DNA of 64,000 nt, from the NCBI RefSeq assembly GCF_003268775.1, contig NZ_QLSU01000045.1, positions 1-64,000 of the forward strand. Direction: 5' to 3'. Both the position numbers and the translations under genes were made by a program. Positions 1 through 8,572 of the stretch are shown here, piece after piece (position 1 is the stretch's first letter; every line of letters starts with the position of its first letter). Origin of the DNA: Paraburkholderia unamae. Its GTDB lineage: Bacteria > Pseudomonadota > Gammaproteobacteria > Burkholderiales > Burkholderiaceae. Below the pieces are notes generated by a model, which saw nothing but the letters and a program-made list of their open reading frames with translations, searched no databases and was not told where the DNA came from.

Positions 1-90
1 ACCCCTTCCCATCCCGAACAGGACCGTGAAACAACTCCACGCCGATGATAGTGCGGATTGCCCGTGTGAAAGTAGGTAATCGTCAGGCTC
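1..90 (+). rRNA. rrf: 5S ribosomal RNA, 3' part
   Basis: The first ~90 bases match the conserved 3' two thirds of bacterial 5S rRNA: the CCCATCCCGAACAGG segment, the ACTCCACGCCGATGATAG arm, and the GTGTGAAAGTAGGTAATCG arm before the closing stem. The 5' third lies outside the window, so this is the end of an rRNA operon transcribed rightward. The 3' end is placed by the closing stem and may be off by a few bases. Confidence 0.93.
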
Positions 91-104
91 CTTATGCAGC
101 AAGT

Positions 105-144
105 CCAGAACCCCGGTGTCTCCGAAAGAGAGCCGGGGTTCTGG
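105..144 (+). terminator. Hairpin after the 5S gene
   Basis: A perfect 12-bp inverted repeat, CCAGAACCCCGG at 105-116 and CCGGGGTTCTGG at 133-144, encloses a 16-base loop. It follows the 5S gene by about 15 bases, as expected for the rRNA operon terminator. The T tract after it is short (GTTTA), so it may act with the second hairpin downstream. Confidence 0.7.
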
Positions 145-194
145 CGTTTACGGGTCTGAAATGCGTGTGCGAGCAAGGCACCGCGCGATATAAA

Positions 195-219
195 AAAGCC
201 GTCCTATGGACGGCTTTCT
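195..219. terminator. Bidirectional terminator between rRNA operon and LysR gene
   Basis: AAAGCCGTCC at 195-204 and GGACGGCTTT at 208-217 form a 10-bp stem with a 3-base loop. Runs of A on the left and TTTCTT on the right allow intrinsic termination in both directions. It sits between the rightward 5S gene and the leftward LysR gene that ends at 247, so it probably serves both. Confidence 0.8.
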
Positions 220-246
220 TGCTTTATCAGCATCGGGATTCGCGCA

Positions 247-1260
247 TCAAAGCGCCGTTTTCTGAGCCGGGGCGGCAACTGAAGCGTCCTTTCCCAAAGC
301 CCCATTCTCGGTCTCTTCCGCGAGTTGTTCCTGCGTCAGTTCTTCGAGCAGCGCCAGGTCGCGTTCGATCACTTGCGGAAGATGCGCCCGCATAAACTCC
401 ACCCACGTCTTGGTCTTGGCATCGACGAACTTGCGCGATGGATAAAGCGCGTACACGTTCGTCTTCTGGAGTTTGTGCTGGGGCAACACGCGTACGAGCG
501 TGCCGTTGCGCAGGCCTTCGATCGCCGAGTAGACCGGCAGCATGCCGATCCCCATGCCTTCACGAATCGCCACCGCGAGCGATTCCGCGATATTCACCTG
601 CACCGGTCCGTCCACGTGCATCTCGACGCTGCCCTCGGGCCCCTCGAGCGTCCATTCGTGTGCCGGAACCGCGGGCGACTTGAGGATCAGGCAGTCGTGA
701 TGCGAGAGATCGGAGGGCGTGCGCGGCGCGCCGTGCGTATGCACATAACCCGGCGACGCGCACAGGATGCTGTAAGTCGAGCCAAGCTGGTGCGAAACGA
801 GGTCCGAGTTCGGCAGCGAAGACGCCGTGACGACGGAAACATCGCTGCTGCCTTCGAAGAGATCCGGCATGCGCTGTGAGAGCGTCAGCTCGACAGTCAC
901 TTCGGGATGCAGCGCGCGATAGCGCGAAATCGCCGGCAGCACATACTGCTGACCAATGCTCGCGAAGCTGTGCATACGCAGCGCGCCCGCCGGGCGTTCG
1001 TGTGCGCAGCTCGCTTCTTCTTCCGCGCTGTCGACGTCCGCAAGAATCTGCGAGCAGCGCTTCAGATACCGCTCGCCCGCGGGCGTGAGCGCGAGCCGGC
1101 GCGTCGAGCGGTTGAGCAGGCGGGTGCGCAAATGCGCTTCGAGTTCCGACACCGCGCGCGACATCGCCCCCGTAGTCGAGTCCAGCGACTGAGCCGCGGC
1201 CGTGAAACTGCCCGCTTCCACGACGCGAACGAACACCCGCATGTTTTGTAACGTATCCAT
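247..1260 (-). CDS. LysR-family transcriptional regulator
   Basis: 337 residues. The N-terminal winged helix-turn-helix is plain: MDTLQNMRVFVRVVEAGSF, then the recognition-helix region and LRTRLLNRSTRRLALTPAGERY at about residues 43-64. The rest is a periplasmic-binding-like effector domain. The ATG is preceded by an AAGAAGG ribosome site. It ends near the rRNA terminator and lies divergent from the FUSC exporter at 1540, which may be its target. Residues past about 300 form a low-complexity tail. It is closely similar along its length to the LysR at 7286, so the two look like paralogues. The effector is unknown. Confidence 0.9.
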   Translation of the reverse strand: MDTLQNMRVFVRVVEAGSFTAAAQSLDSTTGAMSRAVSELEAHLRTRLLNRSTRRLALTPAGERYLKRCSQILADVDSAEEEASCAHERPAGALRMHSFASIGQQYVLPAISRYRALHPEVTVELTLSQRMPDLFEGSSDVSVVTASSLPNSDLVSHQLGSTYSILCASPGYVHTHGAPRTPSDLSHHDCLILKSPAVPAHEWTLEGPEGSVEMHVDGPVQVNIAESLAVAIREGMGIGMLPVYSAIEGLRNGTLVRVLPQHKLQKTNVYALYPSRKFVDAKTKTWVEFMRAHLPQVIERDLALLEELTQEQLAEETENGALGKDASVAAPAQKTAL

Positions 1261-1539
1261 CAGACCTTCTTCTTAGGCACAGAAACGATATTGTCCGCCT
1301 CGGCGGGCGCGTCATTGTTGAGTGATCTGGAACGGAGGTTCCCCGCCCGTCCCGTTAATTCGCTCCAGTGACGCTCCTACAATCGGCAGCAGTCGACCTC
1401 AGTTGGTGTGTCGATCCGGCTCAGCGCTTGACGCCGAATCGGGTCCACGGCACCGGCTTTGGCCCCATGCAACAGAGTTGCGCAATCCCTGCGAAAGCAG
1501 GCGACATTCTTCGTAACAGCCCGAGCGTAGTCGTTTTCC

Positions 1540-3753
1540 ATGAGCCGCCAGCCAGCCATACATCGAGCGATCGACTCGCGTCGACGCGCCGAAGTCATCT
1601 GGCGCGCCGCAAGGCGGGCGTTGCACGACTGGCAGGGCAGCGACGGTGCGATCTGGCTGCATCTGCTGAAAACGGTCACGGCCGGCTTGCTTGCAATGGG
1701 CATTGCGATGCTGCTGGACCTGCCGCAGCCGCGCATTGCGATGACGACTGTGTTCGTGCTGATGCAGCCGCTCTCCGGCATGGTGTTCGCAAAGAGCTTC
1801 TATCGCATCGTTGGCACCGCCGTCGGCATGATCGCGGCGGTGGTGCTGGGAGCCGTGTTCATCCAGCAACCCGAACTCTACATACTCGGAATGACGGTAT
1901 GGGTGGCCGCATGTACGGCCGCTGCCATGAGGAATCGGCATTTTCGCTGGTACGGTTACGTGTTGGCCGGCTACACGGCAGCGCTGATCGGTATTCCGCT
2001 CGTCATGCAGCCCAACGGCCTCTTTCTCGCTGCGCTGGGGCGCGGCGCCGAAGTGGCGGTGGGCATCCTCTGCTCGGGCATGGTCAGCGCGGTGATCGTG
2101 CCCCGGCAGTCGGGCTCGGTGCTGGACCGCACCTTGCGCACACGTTATCTTAATTTTACTTCGTTCGCGTCTGCTGTGTTGGCCGGAAGGCTTGAAAGAG
2201 GCGCATTCGAAGGCCGATTTGCGGGCCTCGTCGACGACGTGGTCGGTTTCGAGGCAACCCGCGCTTTCTCGTTTTTCGAAGATCCGACCATGCGCTCGCG
2301 CAGCGGCGTGCTTTCGCGTCTGAACTCCGAGTTCATGGACGCGTGTGCCCGTCTGCACGCGCTGCGCCAACTGCTCAAACGACTGCACTGGAGCGACGCG
2401 GCGATCGCCCCGCTCGCGCCATATTTCAGCGAGCTTGCAACGCTGCTTGCGCAGCAGCCGCGCCAGAACGAAAGCGATCGAACCTACGCGTTGCGGCTTG
2501 CCGGCGGCCTCGAAGCGTTCCAGCACACCTTGCCGCGCCACGTGCGCGAGACGCGTCGGCCGCTCGAAAGCGCGCTGCCGGAGGCGCTGCCGGACTTCGA
2601 TACGTCCGCCGAACTCATCTACCGCTTCACGACCGAGATCGTGCGCTACAGCCGCACCTGGGCTTCGTTGACGGAGCCGAGGCTCACGCAGGAGCCGCGC
2701 GTCGCGCGCTACGTGCCGCGTACGAGCTGGTATGTGGTGGCGTTCACCTTCCTGCGCACGGCCGTGGTGATCGCCGCGATCGGCTGGTTCTGGGTCGAGA
2801 CCGACTGGCCGAGCGGCGGCCTCGCCATGATCGCCGCGGCGCTCACGTGCGCGCTCACGTCGTCGGCGCCGAGCGCGTCGCGCATGGCCGTGCAGATGGC
2901 CGTCGGCGCGGCGTTTGCCGCCGTCACGGGCTACCTCTTCACCTGCTACGTCTATCCGAACGTCGATGGCTTCCCGCTGCTTTGCGCGGCGCTCGCTCCG
3001 GTGCTCGCCATGGGTGCCTTTCTCGCCACGCGCCCGCGCATAGGGGGCTACGGGGTCGGATTCTCGGTGTTCTTCTGTCTGCTGGCCGGCCCTGACAACG
3101 TGATCGCCTACACGCCGGACCTGCTGATCAACAACGGCATCGCCGTCGTCACCGCGATGGTGGTCGCCTCGCTGGCCTTCGCGGTCGTGTTTCCGCCGCA
3201 TATGAACTGGCTCGTCGAGCGCATGTGCGTTTCGCTGCGCGGGCAGGTCGTGCTGGCCTGCCATGGCGAACTCGAGGGCCTCGGGCAGCGCTTCCAGTCC
3301 GGCACGCACGACCTGATGCACCAGTTGCGGCTGTTGCTCAACGGCCGCCGCCATGCGCACCGCCGGGCGCTGCGCTGGATGCTCGTCACGCTCGAAGTGG
3401 GGCACGCCGTCGTCGACCTGCGCAACGAGGCGCAAGCGGCGGCCTGGCTGGGCGCTCGCGACGCGCGCTGGCCGTCGGCCCTCGAACGCGTGCAAGAGGA
3501 CATTGCAGGCCTTTTCGAGCACCCGGATGGGGCATTGCTCGATCGTGCGCTGGTGTCCGTGCGCGCCGCGACCTGGATCGCCCAGGAAGCGCTCGCAGCG
3601 GTGCATCACGAGCGCGAAAGGCGCCACGACGTGCAACGGCTCCTGAGCCATCTGCACTTTATTCGCAGCGCGCTGCTCGATCGCGACGCCCCGCTCGGCC
3701 CGCTGGCTCGCCGCGGCCGCCGCGCGACCGAAAGATCGTTGAAAACTCAATGA
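1540..3753 (+). CDS. FUSC-family inner-membrane protein, aromatic-acid/drug exporter-like
   Basis: 737 residues. Two hydrophobic blocks (about residues 40-185 and 400-545), each with several membrane spans, are each followed by a soluble helical region, which is the architecture of the FUSC/AaeB (p-hydroxybenzoate efflux) family. The motif AMTTVFVLMQPLSGMVFAKS in the first block is typical. Family members export aromatic carboxylates or drugs, often with a membrane-fusion partner; none is adjacent here. The ATG at 1540 is kept because no better start precedes the first membrane span, though its ribosome site is weak. It lies divergent from the LysR gene, with about 280 bases between them in which I saw no clear site. 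Substrate unknown. Confidence 0.85.
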   Translation: MSRQPAIHRAIDSRRRAEVIWRAARRALHDWQGSDGAIWLHLLKTVTAGLLAMGIAMLLDLPQPRIAMTTVFVLMQPLSGMVFAKSFYRIVGTAVGMIAAVVLGAVFIQQPELYILGMTVWVAACTAAAMRNRHFRWYGYVLAGYTAALIGIPLVMQPNGLFLAALGRGAEVAVGILCSGMVSAVIVPRQSGSVLDRTLRTRYLNFTSFASAVLAGRLERGAFEGRFAGLVDDVVGFEATRAFSFFEDPTMRSRSGVLSRLNSEFMDACARLHALRQLLKRLHWSDAAIAPLAPYFSELATLLAQQPRQNESDRTYALRLAGGLEAFQHTLPRHVRETRRPLESALPEALPDFDTSAELIYRFTTEIVRYSRTWASLTEPRLTQEPRVARYVPRTSWYVVAFTFLRTAVVIAAIGWFWVETDWPSGGLAMIAAALTCALTSSAPSASRMAVQMAVGAAFAAVTGYLFTCYVYPNVDGFPLLCAALAPVLAMGAFLATRPRIGGYGVGFSVFFCLLAGPDNVIAYTPDLLINNGIAVVTAMVVASLAFAVVFPPHMNWLVERMCVSLRGQVVLACHGELEGLGQRFQSGTHDLMHQLRLLLNGRRHAHRRALRWMLVTLEVGHAVVDLRNEAQAAAWLGARDARWPSALERVQEDIAGLFEHPDGALLDRALVSVRAATWIAQEALAAVHHERERRHDVQRLLSHLHFIRSALLDRDAPLGPLARRGRRATERSLKTQ

Positions 3754-3882
3754 AAAAGCGGGGCTGCGCGATCTTGCCGCAGTCTGGAAATATGCCTTCC
3801 ACCCCGCCTTCTTAATCATTTCGACCCCGAGTCATATAGTCACATCACTGCTTCGCAGTACCCGTTAGCACTGGAGAGTAAA

Positions 3883-4104
3883 ATGAAGTCCGTGAAGATC
3901 GCTGTTGTTGCCTGTTCGCTGTTTGCCGCCGCCGCTGCTTATGCACAGAACGAAGCACCGGCAGCGAGCGTTCCTCAGCAGGTCGCGCAATCGGCTGCCA
4001 CGCAAGCCGCACAAGCGCCCGCCCATCGCGAAATCGTCAAGCCGGCAAAGAAGGATGAATGCGTCGGCCCGGCCAGCTTCTGCAATATTTATTTCGGTAG
4101 CTGA
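3883..4104 (+). CDS. Small secreted protein with a two-cysteine tail
   Basis: 73 residues with a GGAGAG ribosome site 6 bases before the ATG. Residues 1-21 are a clear Sec signal peptide (MKSVKIAVVACSLFAAAAAYA, cleavage probably after AYA). The mature part is Ala/Gln/Pro-rich and low in complexity until a distinctive end, ECVGPASFCNIYFGS, whose two cysteines seven residues apart could pair in the periplasm. It has its own terminator at 4151-4182 and is probably a single-gene unit. I do not recognise the family, and the function is unknown. Confidence 0.75.
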   Translation: MKSVKIAVVACSLFAAAAAYAQNEAPAASVPQQVAQSAATQAAQAPAHREIVKPAKKDECVGPASFCNIYFGS

Positions 4105-4150
4105 GATCCAGAGCAGCCAGCCATGTGCAGGCCCTCGCTGAAATCATGTG

Positions 4151-4182
4151 CCGCGACGCCTTCACCAGGGCGCCGCGGTTTT
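4151..4182 (+). terminator. Rho-independent terminator of the small secreted protein gene
   Basis: CCGCGACGCC at 4151-4160 pairs with GGCGCCGCGG at 4169-4178 (one mismatch, loop of 8) and is followed by TTTT. It lies 47 bases after the stop at 4104 and upstream of the CoA-transferase gene. Confidence 0.65.
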
Positions 4183-4299
4183 GCGCATTGTGGCTTCTAA
4201 AAACGTTGCAACAGTGTTTTGTGAAACTCGCAGTGCACGGCCGCCGATGCAAGACCTGAAAATGGGCACCAGGCGATCAGAGAGTTTGTGGAGACTTTG

Positions 4300-5832
4300 A
4301 TGTACGAAGACCGTATCCGTTGTGCCGCCTTGCGCGGGAAAATTACTTCGGCTGCCGAGGCGGCCCAACTCGTGCGCAATGGCATGCGTGTCGGCGCGAG
4401 CGGTTTCACCCGCGCCGGCGACACGAAGGCTGTGCCGATCGAACTCGCACGCCGTGCGCGTGAAGAGAAGGAGCCGCTGCGTATCACGCTGATGACGGGC
4501 GCTTCGCTCGGTCACGACGTCGACCGCGTGCTGACCGAAGCGGGCGTGCTCGAACGCCGTCTGCCGTTCCAGGTGGACTCGACGCTGCGCAAGGCCATTA
4601 ACCGTGGCGAAGTGATGTTCGTCGACCAGCACCTCTCCGAGACCGTGGAGATGCTGCGCGCGAACCTGCTCGGCAAGCTCGACCTCGCGATCATCGAGGC
4701 CGCGGCGATTACCGAAACCGGCGCGATCGTGCCCACGACTTCGGTCGGCAATTCGGCAAGCTTCGCGATTCTCGCGGAAAAGGTGATCGTCGAGATCAAC
4801 CTCGCGCAGCCGCTCGCGCTCGAAGGCCTGCACGACGTGTGGATTCCGGGCCGCCGCCCGCATCGCGATCCGCTGCCGATCGTGCGCCCGCAAGACCGCG
4901 TGGGCACGACCGCGATCGAAATCCCGCCCGAGAAGATTGCCGCGATCGTCATCACGAACGAAGCGGACAGCCCCTCGACCGTACTGCCCGCCGACGAGGA
5001 AACCGCGCGCATTGCCGGCCACCTCATCGACTTCCTGCGCCATGAAGTGAAGCACGGCCGCATGAGCGCGCAACTGCCGCCGCTTCAGGCCGGCATCGGC
5101 ACGATCGCGAACGCGGTGCTTTCGGGCTTCGTAGATTCGCCGTTCGAAGCGCTTACGATGTACTCCGAAGTGTTGCAGGACTCGACCTTCGACCTCATCG
5201 ATTCGGGCAAGATGGTGTTCGCCTCGGGCGCGTCGATGACGCTCTCCGCGCCGCGCCAGGCCCAGGTGCTCGCCGAACTCGACCGCTATCGCGACAAGCT
5301 CGTGCTGCGTCCGCAGGAAGTGAGCAACCATCCGGAAGTGATCCGCCGTCTCGGTCTGATCGCGCTGAACACGGCGCTCGAAGTCGACATCTACGGCAAC
5401 GTGAACTCCACGCACGTGGGCGGCACGCACATGATGAACGGCATTGGCGGCTCGGGCGACTTCGCGCGCAATGCATCGTGCGCGATCTTCGCGACCAAGG
5501 CCATCGCCAAGGACGGCCGTATTTCGAGCATCGTGCCGATGGTGCCGCACGTCGATCACAACGAGCACGACGTGGACGTGATCGTGACCGAGCAGGGTCT
5601 TGCCGACCTGCGCGGCCTGGCGCCGCGCGAGCGCGCCACGCTGATCGTCGAGAACTGCGCGCATCCGCTCTATCGCGACCTGCTGCGCGACTATTACCGC
5701 GACGCGCTGAAGATCGGCGGCCAGACGCCGCACAATCTCGCTCGCGCGTACGAAATGCATCTGCGCTACAACGAAACGGGCTCGATGCTGCTCGACGCAA
5801 CCGGCGAAGGCGGCCTTGCCGTCAACGCATAA
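4300..5832 (+). CDS. Acetyl-CoA hydrolase/transferase family, succinate CoA-transferase
   Basis: 510 residues. It should move CoA between succinate, acetate or propionate and their thioesters. The likely catalytic glutamate is E290 in MYSEVLQD, matching the glutamate that forms the glutamyl-CoA thioester in the AarC/Cat1 class. The GTHMMNGIGGSGDFARNAS segment near residue 375 is the other family hallmark. Length is normal. ATG 4300 is chosen because a GGAG site lies 6 bases upstream; a GTG at 4288 would add four residues. It stands alone, bounded by terminators at 4151 and 5872. Whether it prefers succinate (SucC-like) or propionyl-CoA (ScpC-like) cannot be told from sequence. Confidence 0.9.
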   Translation: MYEDRIRCAALRGKITSAAEAAQLVRNGMRVGASGFTRAGDTKAVPIELARRAREEKEPLRITLMTGASLGHDVDRVLTEAGVLERRLPFQVDSTLRKAINRGEVMFVDQHLSETVEMLRANLLGKLDLAIIEAAAITETGAIVPTTSVGNSASFAILAEKVIVEINLAQPLALEGLHDVWIPGRRPHRDPLPIVRPQDRVGTTAIEIPPEKIAAIVITNEADSPSTVLPADEETARIAGHLIDFLRHEVKHGRMSAQLPPLQAGIGTIANAVLSGFVDSPFEALTMYSEVLQDSTFDLIDSGKMVFASGASMTLSAPRQAQVLAELDRYRDKLVLRPQEVSNHPEVIRRLGLIALNTALEVDIYGNVNSTHVGGTHMMNGIGGSGDFARNASCAIFATKAIAKDGRISSIVPMVPHVDHNEHDVDVIVTEQGLADLRGLAPRERATLIVENCAHPLYRDLLRDYYRDALKIGGQTPHNLARAYEMHLRYNETGSMLLDATGEGGLAVNA

Positions 5833-5871
5833 GACGTGAAGCCCAGGCAACTGGGCCGTGTCCAAAAGAAA

Positions 5872-5904
5872 ACGGGAGCACCCGCAAAGGTGCTCCCGTT
5901 TTTT
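5872..5904. terminator. Strong intrinsic terminator
   Basis: ACGGGAGCACC (5872-5882) and GGTGCTCCCGT (5889-5899) form a perfect 11-bp stem with a 6-base loop, followed by six T. It ends the CoA-transferase gene. The A-rich left flank also lets it serve the leftward gene at 5923. Confidence 0.92.
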
Positions 5905-5922
5905 ATTACCGCTGCGAATTCG

Positions 5923-6174
5923 CTAAGCTCTTTTGAACAGCCGGATGATAAAGAGCAGAATGACCGCGCCGATGATCGCGGTAATGATCGAACTGATCAT
6001 GCCCGCGCCAATATGAATGCCGAGCAGACCGGCCAGCCAGCCGCCGATGAACGCGCCGACAATGCCGACGATGATATCGACGAACAAACCGAAGCCGCCG
6101 CCCTTGACGAGGACGCCGGCGAGCCAGCCTGCGATTGCGCCGATGATGAGCCAGGCAATGATGCCGTGTTCCAT
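5923..6174 (-). CDS. GlsB/YeaQ/YmgE-family small membrane protein
   Basis: 83 residues. Three membrane spans rich in Gly and Ile (GIIAWLIIGAIAGWLAG, IIVGIVGAFIGGWLAG, MISSIITAIIGAVILLFII) fit the transglycosylase-associated/GlsB family, which is stress-induced in many bacteria but of unclear biochemistry. The ATG at 6174 is preferred over one 36 bases upstream because an AGGGGAG ribosome site lies 9 bases before it. Monocistronic and convergent with the CoA-transferase gene. Confidence 0.85.
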   Translation of the reverse strand: MEHGIIAWLIIGAIAGWLAGVLVKGGGFGLFVDIIVGIVGAFIGGWLAGLLGIHIGAGMISSIITAIIGAVILLFIIRLFKRA

Positions 6175-6360
6175 ATGAATAGACTCCCCTTGTTGGCGTG
6201 AACGAATCACGGTGAATGGAGCTTAGTCCAAGGGCGAAAGGGCGTCCACGAAACGCGGCCAGAATTGACAGTTCTTCAAAACTGGCGGGAATAGTTTTAA
6301 AAAACGCAATACATTAGAAATGCATTCGTAAGGAATGCGGGCCGATGCAAGACCGAAGTC

Positions 6361-7068
6361 TTATTCAGGCGCGATTTCGGGTTCGGCGGCCGTCCAGCTC
6401 ACGCTGGAAACGCCTTTTTCCATGCTCAGGCGGCTCGCCATGAGTTCGAGCTTCGACTGGTATTTCGGATGCAGCCGCATCGTCGCCGTCACGCGCAGGC
6501 GCTGTGCATCGCCGGGCATGTCCTCGCTCGTCAGGCTCTGAAATGAAAGCGGCGTGGAGTACATTGAATTCGAAAGCACGGTGCGGATATGCACTTCGTC
6601 TTCTTCGCGGCAGACGACCGTGAGGACATAGGCACGCACGAGATCCGCATTCGAAACGGGCGTCGCGTTGATGATGCGGCTCACCTCGCGCAACACCGTG
6701 TTCGTGAGCAGCACGACGACGGTGCCGGCCAGCGCCGGGCCGTAATGGCCTGCGCCGCACAGCACGCCCACGGCTGCGGAGCACCAAAGCGTCGCGGCGG
6801 TATTGATGCCCTGAATCGAGCCCTTGTCGCGCATGATGACGCCGCCGCCCAGAAAGCCCACGCCGGAAACCACATAAGCCGCGATTTGCGTGACGCCGCT
6901 CGACCCGTTGCCGGTCAATGCGCCGAGCGTGACGAACAGGCACGCGCCGCTCGCCACGAGCGTGATGGTGCGCAGACCCGCCGTGCGCTGGCGCATCTGG
7001 CGTTCGAGTCCAATGGCGACGCCGCAGGCGAACGCCGCGAGAAGGCGCAGGGCGAATTCGAGAGTCAT
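6361..7068 (-). CDS. mgtC: MgtC/SapB-family membrane protein
   Basis: 235 residues. The N-terminal membrane domain carries the family signature: GLERQMRQRTAGLRT near residue 20, GVGFLGGGVIMRDKGSIQG near 70, and TAATLWCSAAVGVLCGAG near 90. The C-terminal cytoplasmic domain (about residues 145-225) is ACT-like, as in true MgtC. In pathogens MgtC aids growth at low magnesium and inside macrophages, partly by inhibiting F-type ATP synthase. An upstream in-frame ATG at 7176 would add 36 residues without membrane or domain character, so ATG 7068 is used. It is divergent from the LysR at 7286, a possible regulator. No magnesium-sensing leader is apparent. Confidence 0.85.
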   Translation of the reverse strand: MTLEFALRLLAAFACGVAIGLERQMRQRTAGLRTITLVASGACLFVTLGALTGNGSSGVTQIAAYVVSGVGFLGGGVIMRDKGSIQGINTAATLWCSAAVGVLCGAGHYGPALAGTVVVLLTNTVLREVSRIINATPVSNADLVRAYVLTVVCREEDEVHIRTVLSNSMYSTPLSFQSLTSEDMPGDAQRLRVTATMRLHPKYQSKLELMASRLSMEKGVSSVSWTAAEPEIAPE

Positions 7069-7285
7069 CGTTTTGTCATGAAAGCACGTGCCGGCGGGGC
7101 TACGTGCTCGCGCGCAAGGCGTAGCGGATGCGCCGGGGGCGCCGTGGATCATACGCGGGACGCGGCGGCTCGCCAAGCTGTCGGCGCTGCCATGTTCAGG
7201 TCAGCATCAGGCCACGGCTCGTGCGCGAAACTGGTTCCATTCGTGTGGAGATGGGAAAGGCAGGGCGAATGAACAGGAGTTTCTG

Positions 7286-8320
7286 ATGGATACGCTGCGC
7301 AATATGCGGGTCTTCGTGCGGGTGGTGGAGTCCGGCAGCTTCACGCGCGCCGCGACGAGCGAAACGATGACGACCGCGCAGGTCTCGCGCGCGGTCACCG
7401 ACCTGGAGTCGCGGCTGCGCACGCGGCTCCTGAACCGGACCACGCGGCGCATGTCGCTGACCGAGGCCGGCGAGCGTTACTTTCAAAGCTGCAAGCGTAT
7501 CCTCGCCGACATCGAGCAGGCGGAGGCCGAAGCCGCCGCCGCGCACGCCAACCCGTCGGGCAAGCTGCGCGTGTATGGCGGCACGAGCTTCGGACAGCAC
7601 TATGTGATGCCGCTGATCGCGCGTTATCAGCAGCATTTGCCGGAGGTCTCGGTCGACCTCACCATCGCCCAGCAGATGCCGGACATCATCGAGGAGGGCT
7701 TCGACGTGGCGGTGGTGGTGGCCGCCGATCTTGAGGACTCCGCGCTAATTTCTCAGCACCTGGGCAGCACCGCCGCCATTCTTTGCGCGTCGCCCGATTA
7801 CCTGCGCGCGCGTGGCGTGCCGCAGGCCTTCGACGATCTGGAGTCGCATACCTGCCTGCACCTGACCGACGCGAGCCTGCCCGCCGGCCAGTGGGTTTCC
7901 GAAGGCCCGCTCGGCGAGACCTTCCGGCATACGGGCGTGACGCCCTTCCAGGTGAACAACCCCGAAGCGCTCGCGCTCGCCATACGCGAAGGCATGGGCA
8001 TCGGCCCGCTGCCGGTGCCGGTGGCGCTGCCCGGCCTCGCCGACGGCACCCTCGTGCGCGTGCTGCCCACGCATCGCTTGCAGAAGCTCAATATCTACGC
8101 GCTATACGCTTCGCGCCGCTATCTGGACGCGAAGATTCGCACCTTCGTCGAGTTCCTGCGCGAGAAAGTGCCGCTCGTGCTCGCCGAGCAGGAAACCGCG
8201 CTCGCCACGTGCGATGCGCCGCTACACCCGCATGCGGACGCACACGGGGCACGCGTTTATGAGGGACGCGGCAACGGCCGCGACTTGCGCGATCAGGAGC
8301 GTTTGCGGCTTGTGAATTGA
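7286..8320 (+). CDS. LysR-family transcriptional regulator
   Basis: 344 residues. MDTLRNMRVFVRVVESGSF opens the helix-turn-helix domain, followed by LRTRLLNRTTRRMSLTEAGERY and an effector domain with the TFGQHYV-like turn of the AaeR/DntR-like branch. The ATG has CAGGAG 6 bases upstream; reading further upstream would only add Arg/Ala-rich filler. The last ~35 residues are low in complexity. It is a close paralogue of the LysR at 247 and is divergent from mgtC. The region from 8321 to 8572 before the efflux genes shows no clear feature. Confidence 0.92.
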   Translation: MDTLRNMRVFVRVVESGSFTRAATSETMTTAQVSRAVTDLESRLRTRLLNRTTRRMSLTEAGERYFQSCKRILADIEQAEAEAAAAHANPSGKLRVYGGTSFGQHYVMPLIARYQQHLPEVSVDLTIAQQMPDIIEEGFDVAVVVAADLEDSALISQHLGSTAAILCASPDYLRARGVPQAFDDLESHTCLHLTDASLPAGQWVSEGPLGETFRHTGVTPFQVNNPEALALAIREGMGIGPLPVPVALPGLADGTLVRVLPTHRLQKLNIYALYASRRYLDAKIRTFVEFLREKVPLVLAEQETALATCDAPLHPHADAHGARVYEGRGNGRDLRDQERLRLVN

Positions 8321-8572
8321 AGCAGTTAAAGAGGTAACTGCGAGGCACACGCACGGCAAGCGGCAGGCGCAATCGCATATCCGCCACTTCCCGGGCGCCG
8401 CTTCGCGCCGCTGCAACAGCGATCCCTCCGCGCTTTTGCGCGCCTCGCACGTTGCCTGTCAATTTCGCCATATTGGCGCCAGCGACCTGCCACCGCCATT
8501 GCCTATGATGCGGCACTCGCTGGATGAAAGCGCCCCGTTCCAACCCTCGCCTGAGCTGCCCGAAACGCTGAC

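Noticed and set aside
45..395. Open frame over the 5S rRNA and its terminators
   Set aside because: It covers structural RNA and hairpins and shows no protein-like features.
1399..3819. Long open frame antisense to the FUSC gene
   Set aside because: Arg/His/Ala-rich product with no domain; high GC keeps the opposite strand open. The same holds for long frames antisense to the RND pump (8825-11383), the CoA-transferase and others.
6265..6298. TTGACA element and AAAACT/AGTTTT repeat between GlsB and mgtC genes
   Set aside because: TTGACA is perfect, but no convincing -10 follows at 16-18 bases, and the stem is only 6 A/T pairs, so no small RNA or terminator is claimed.
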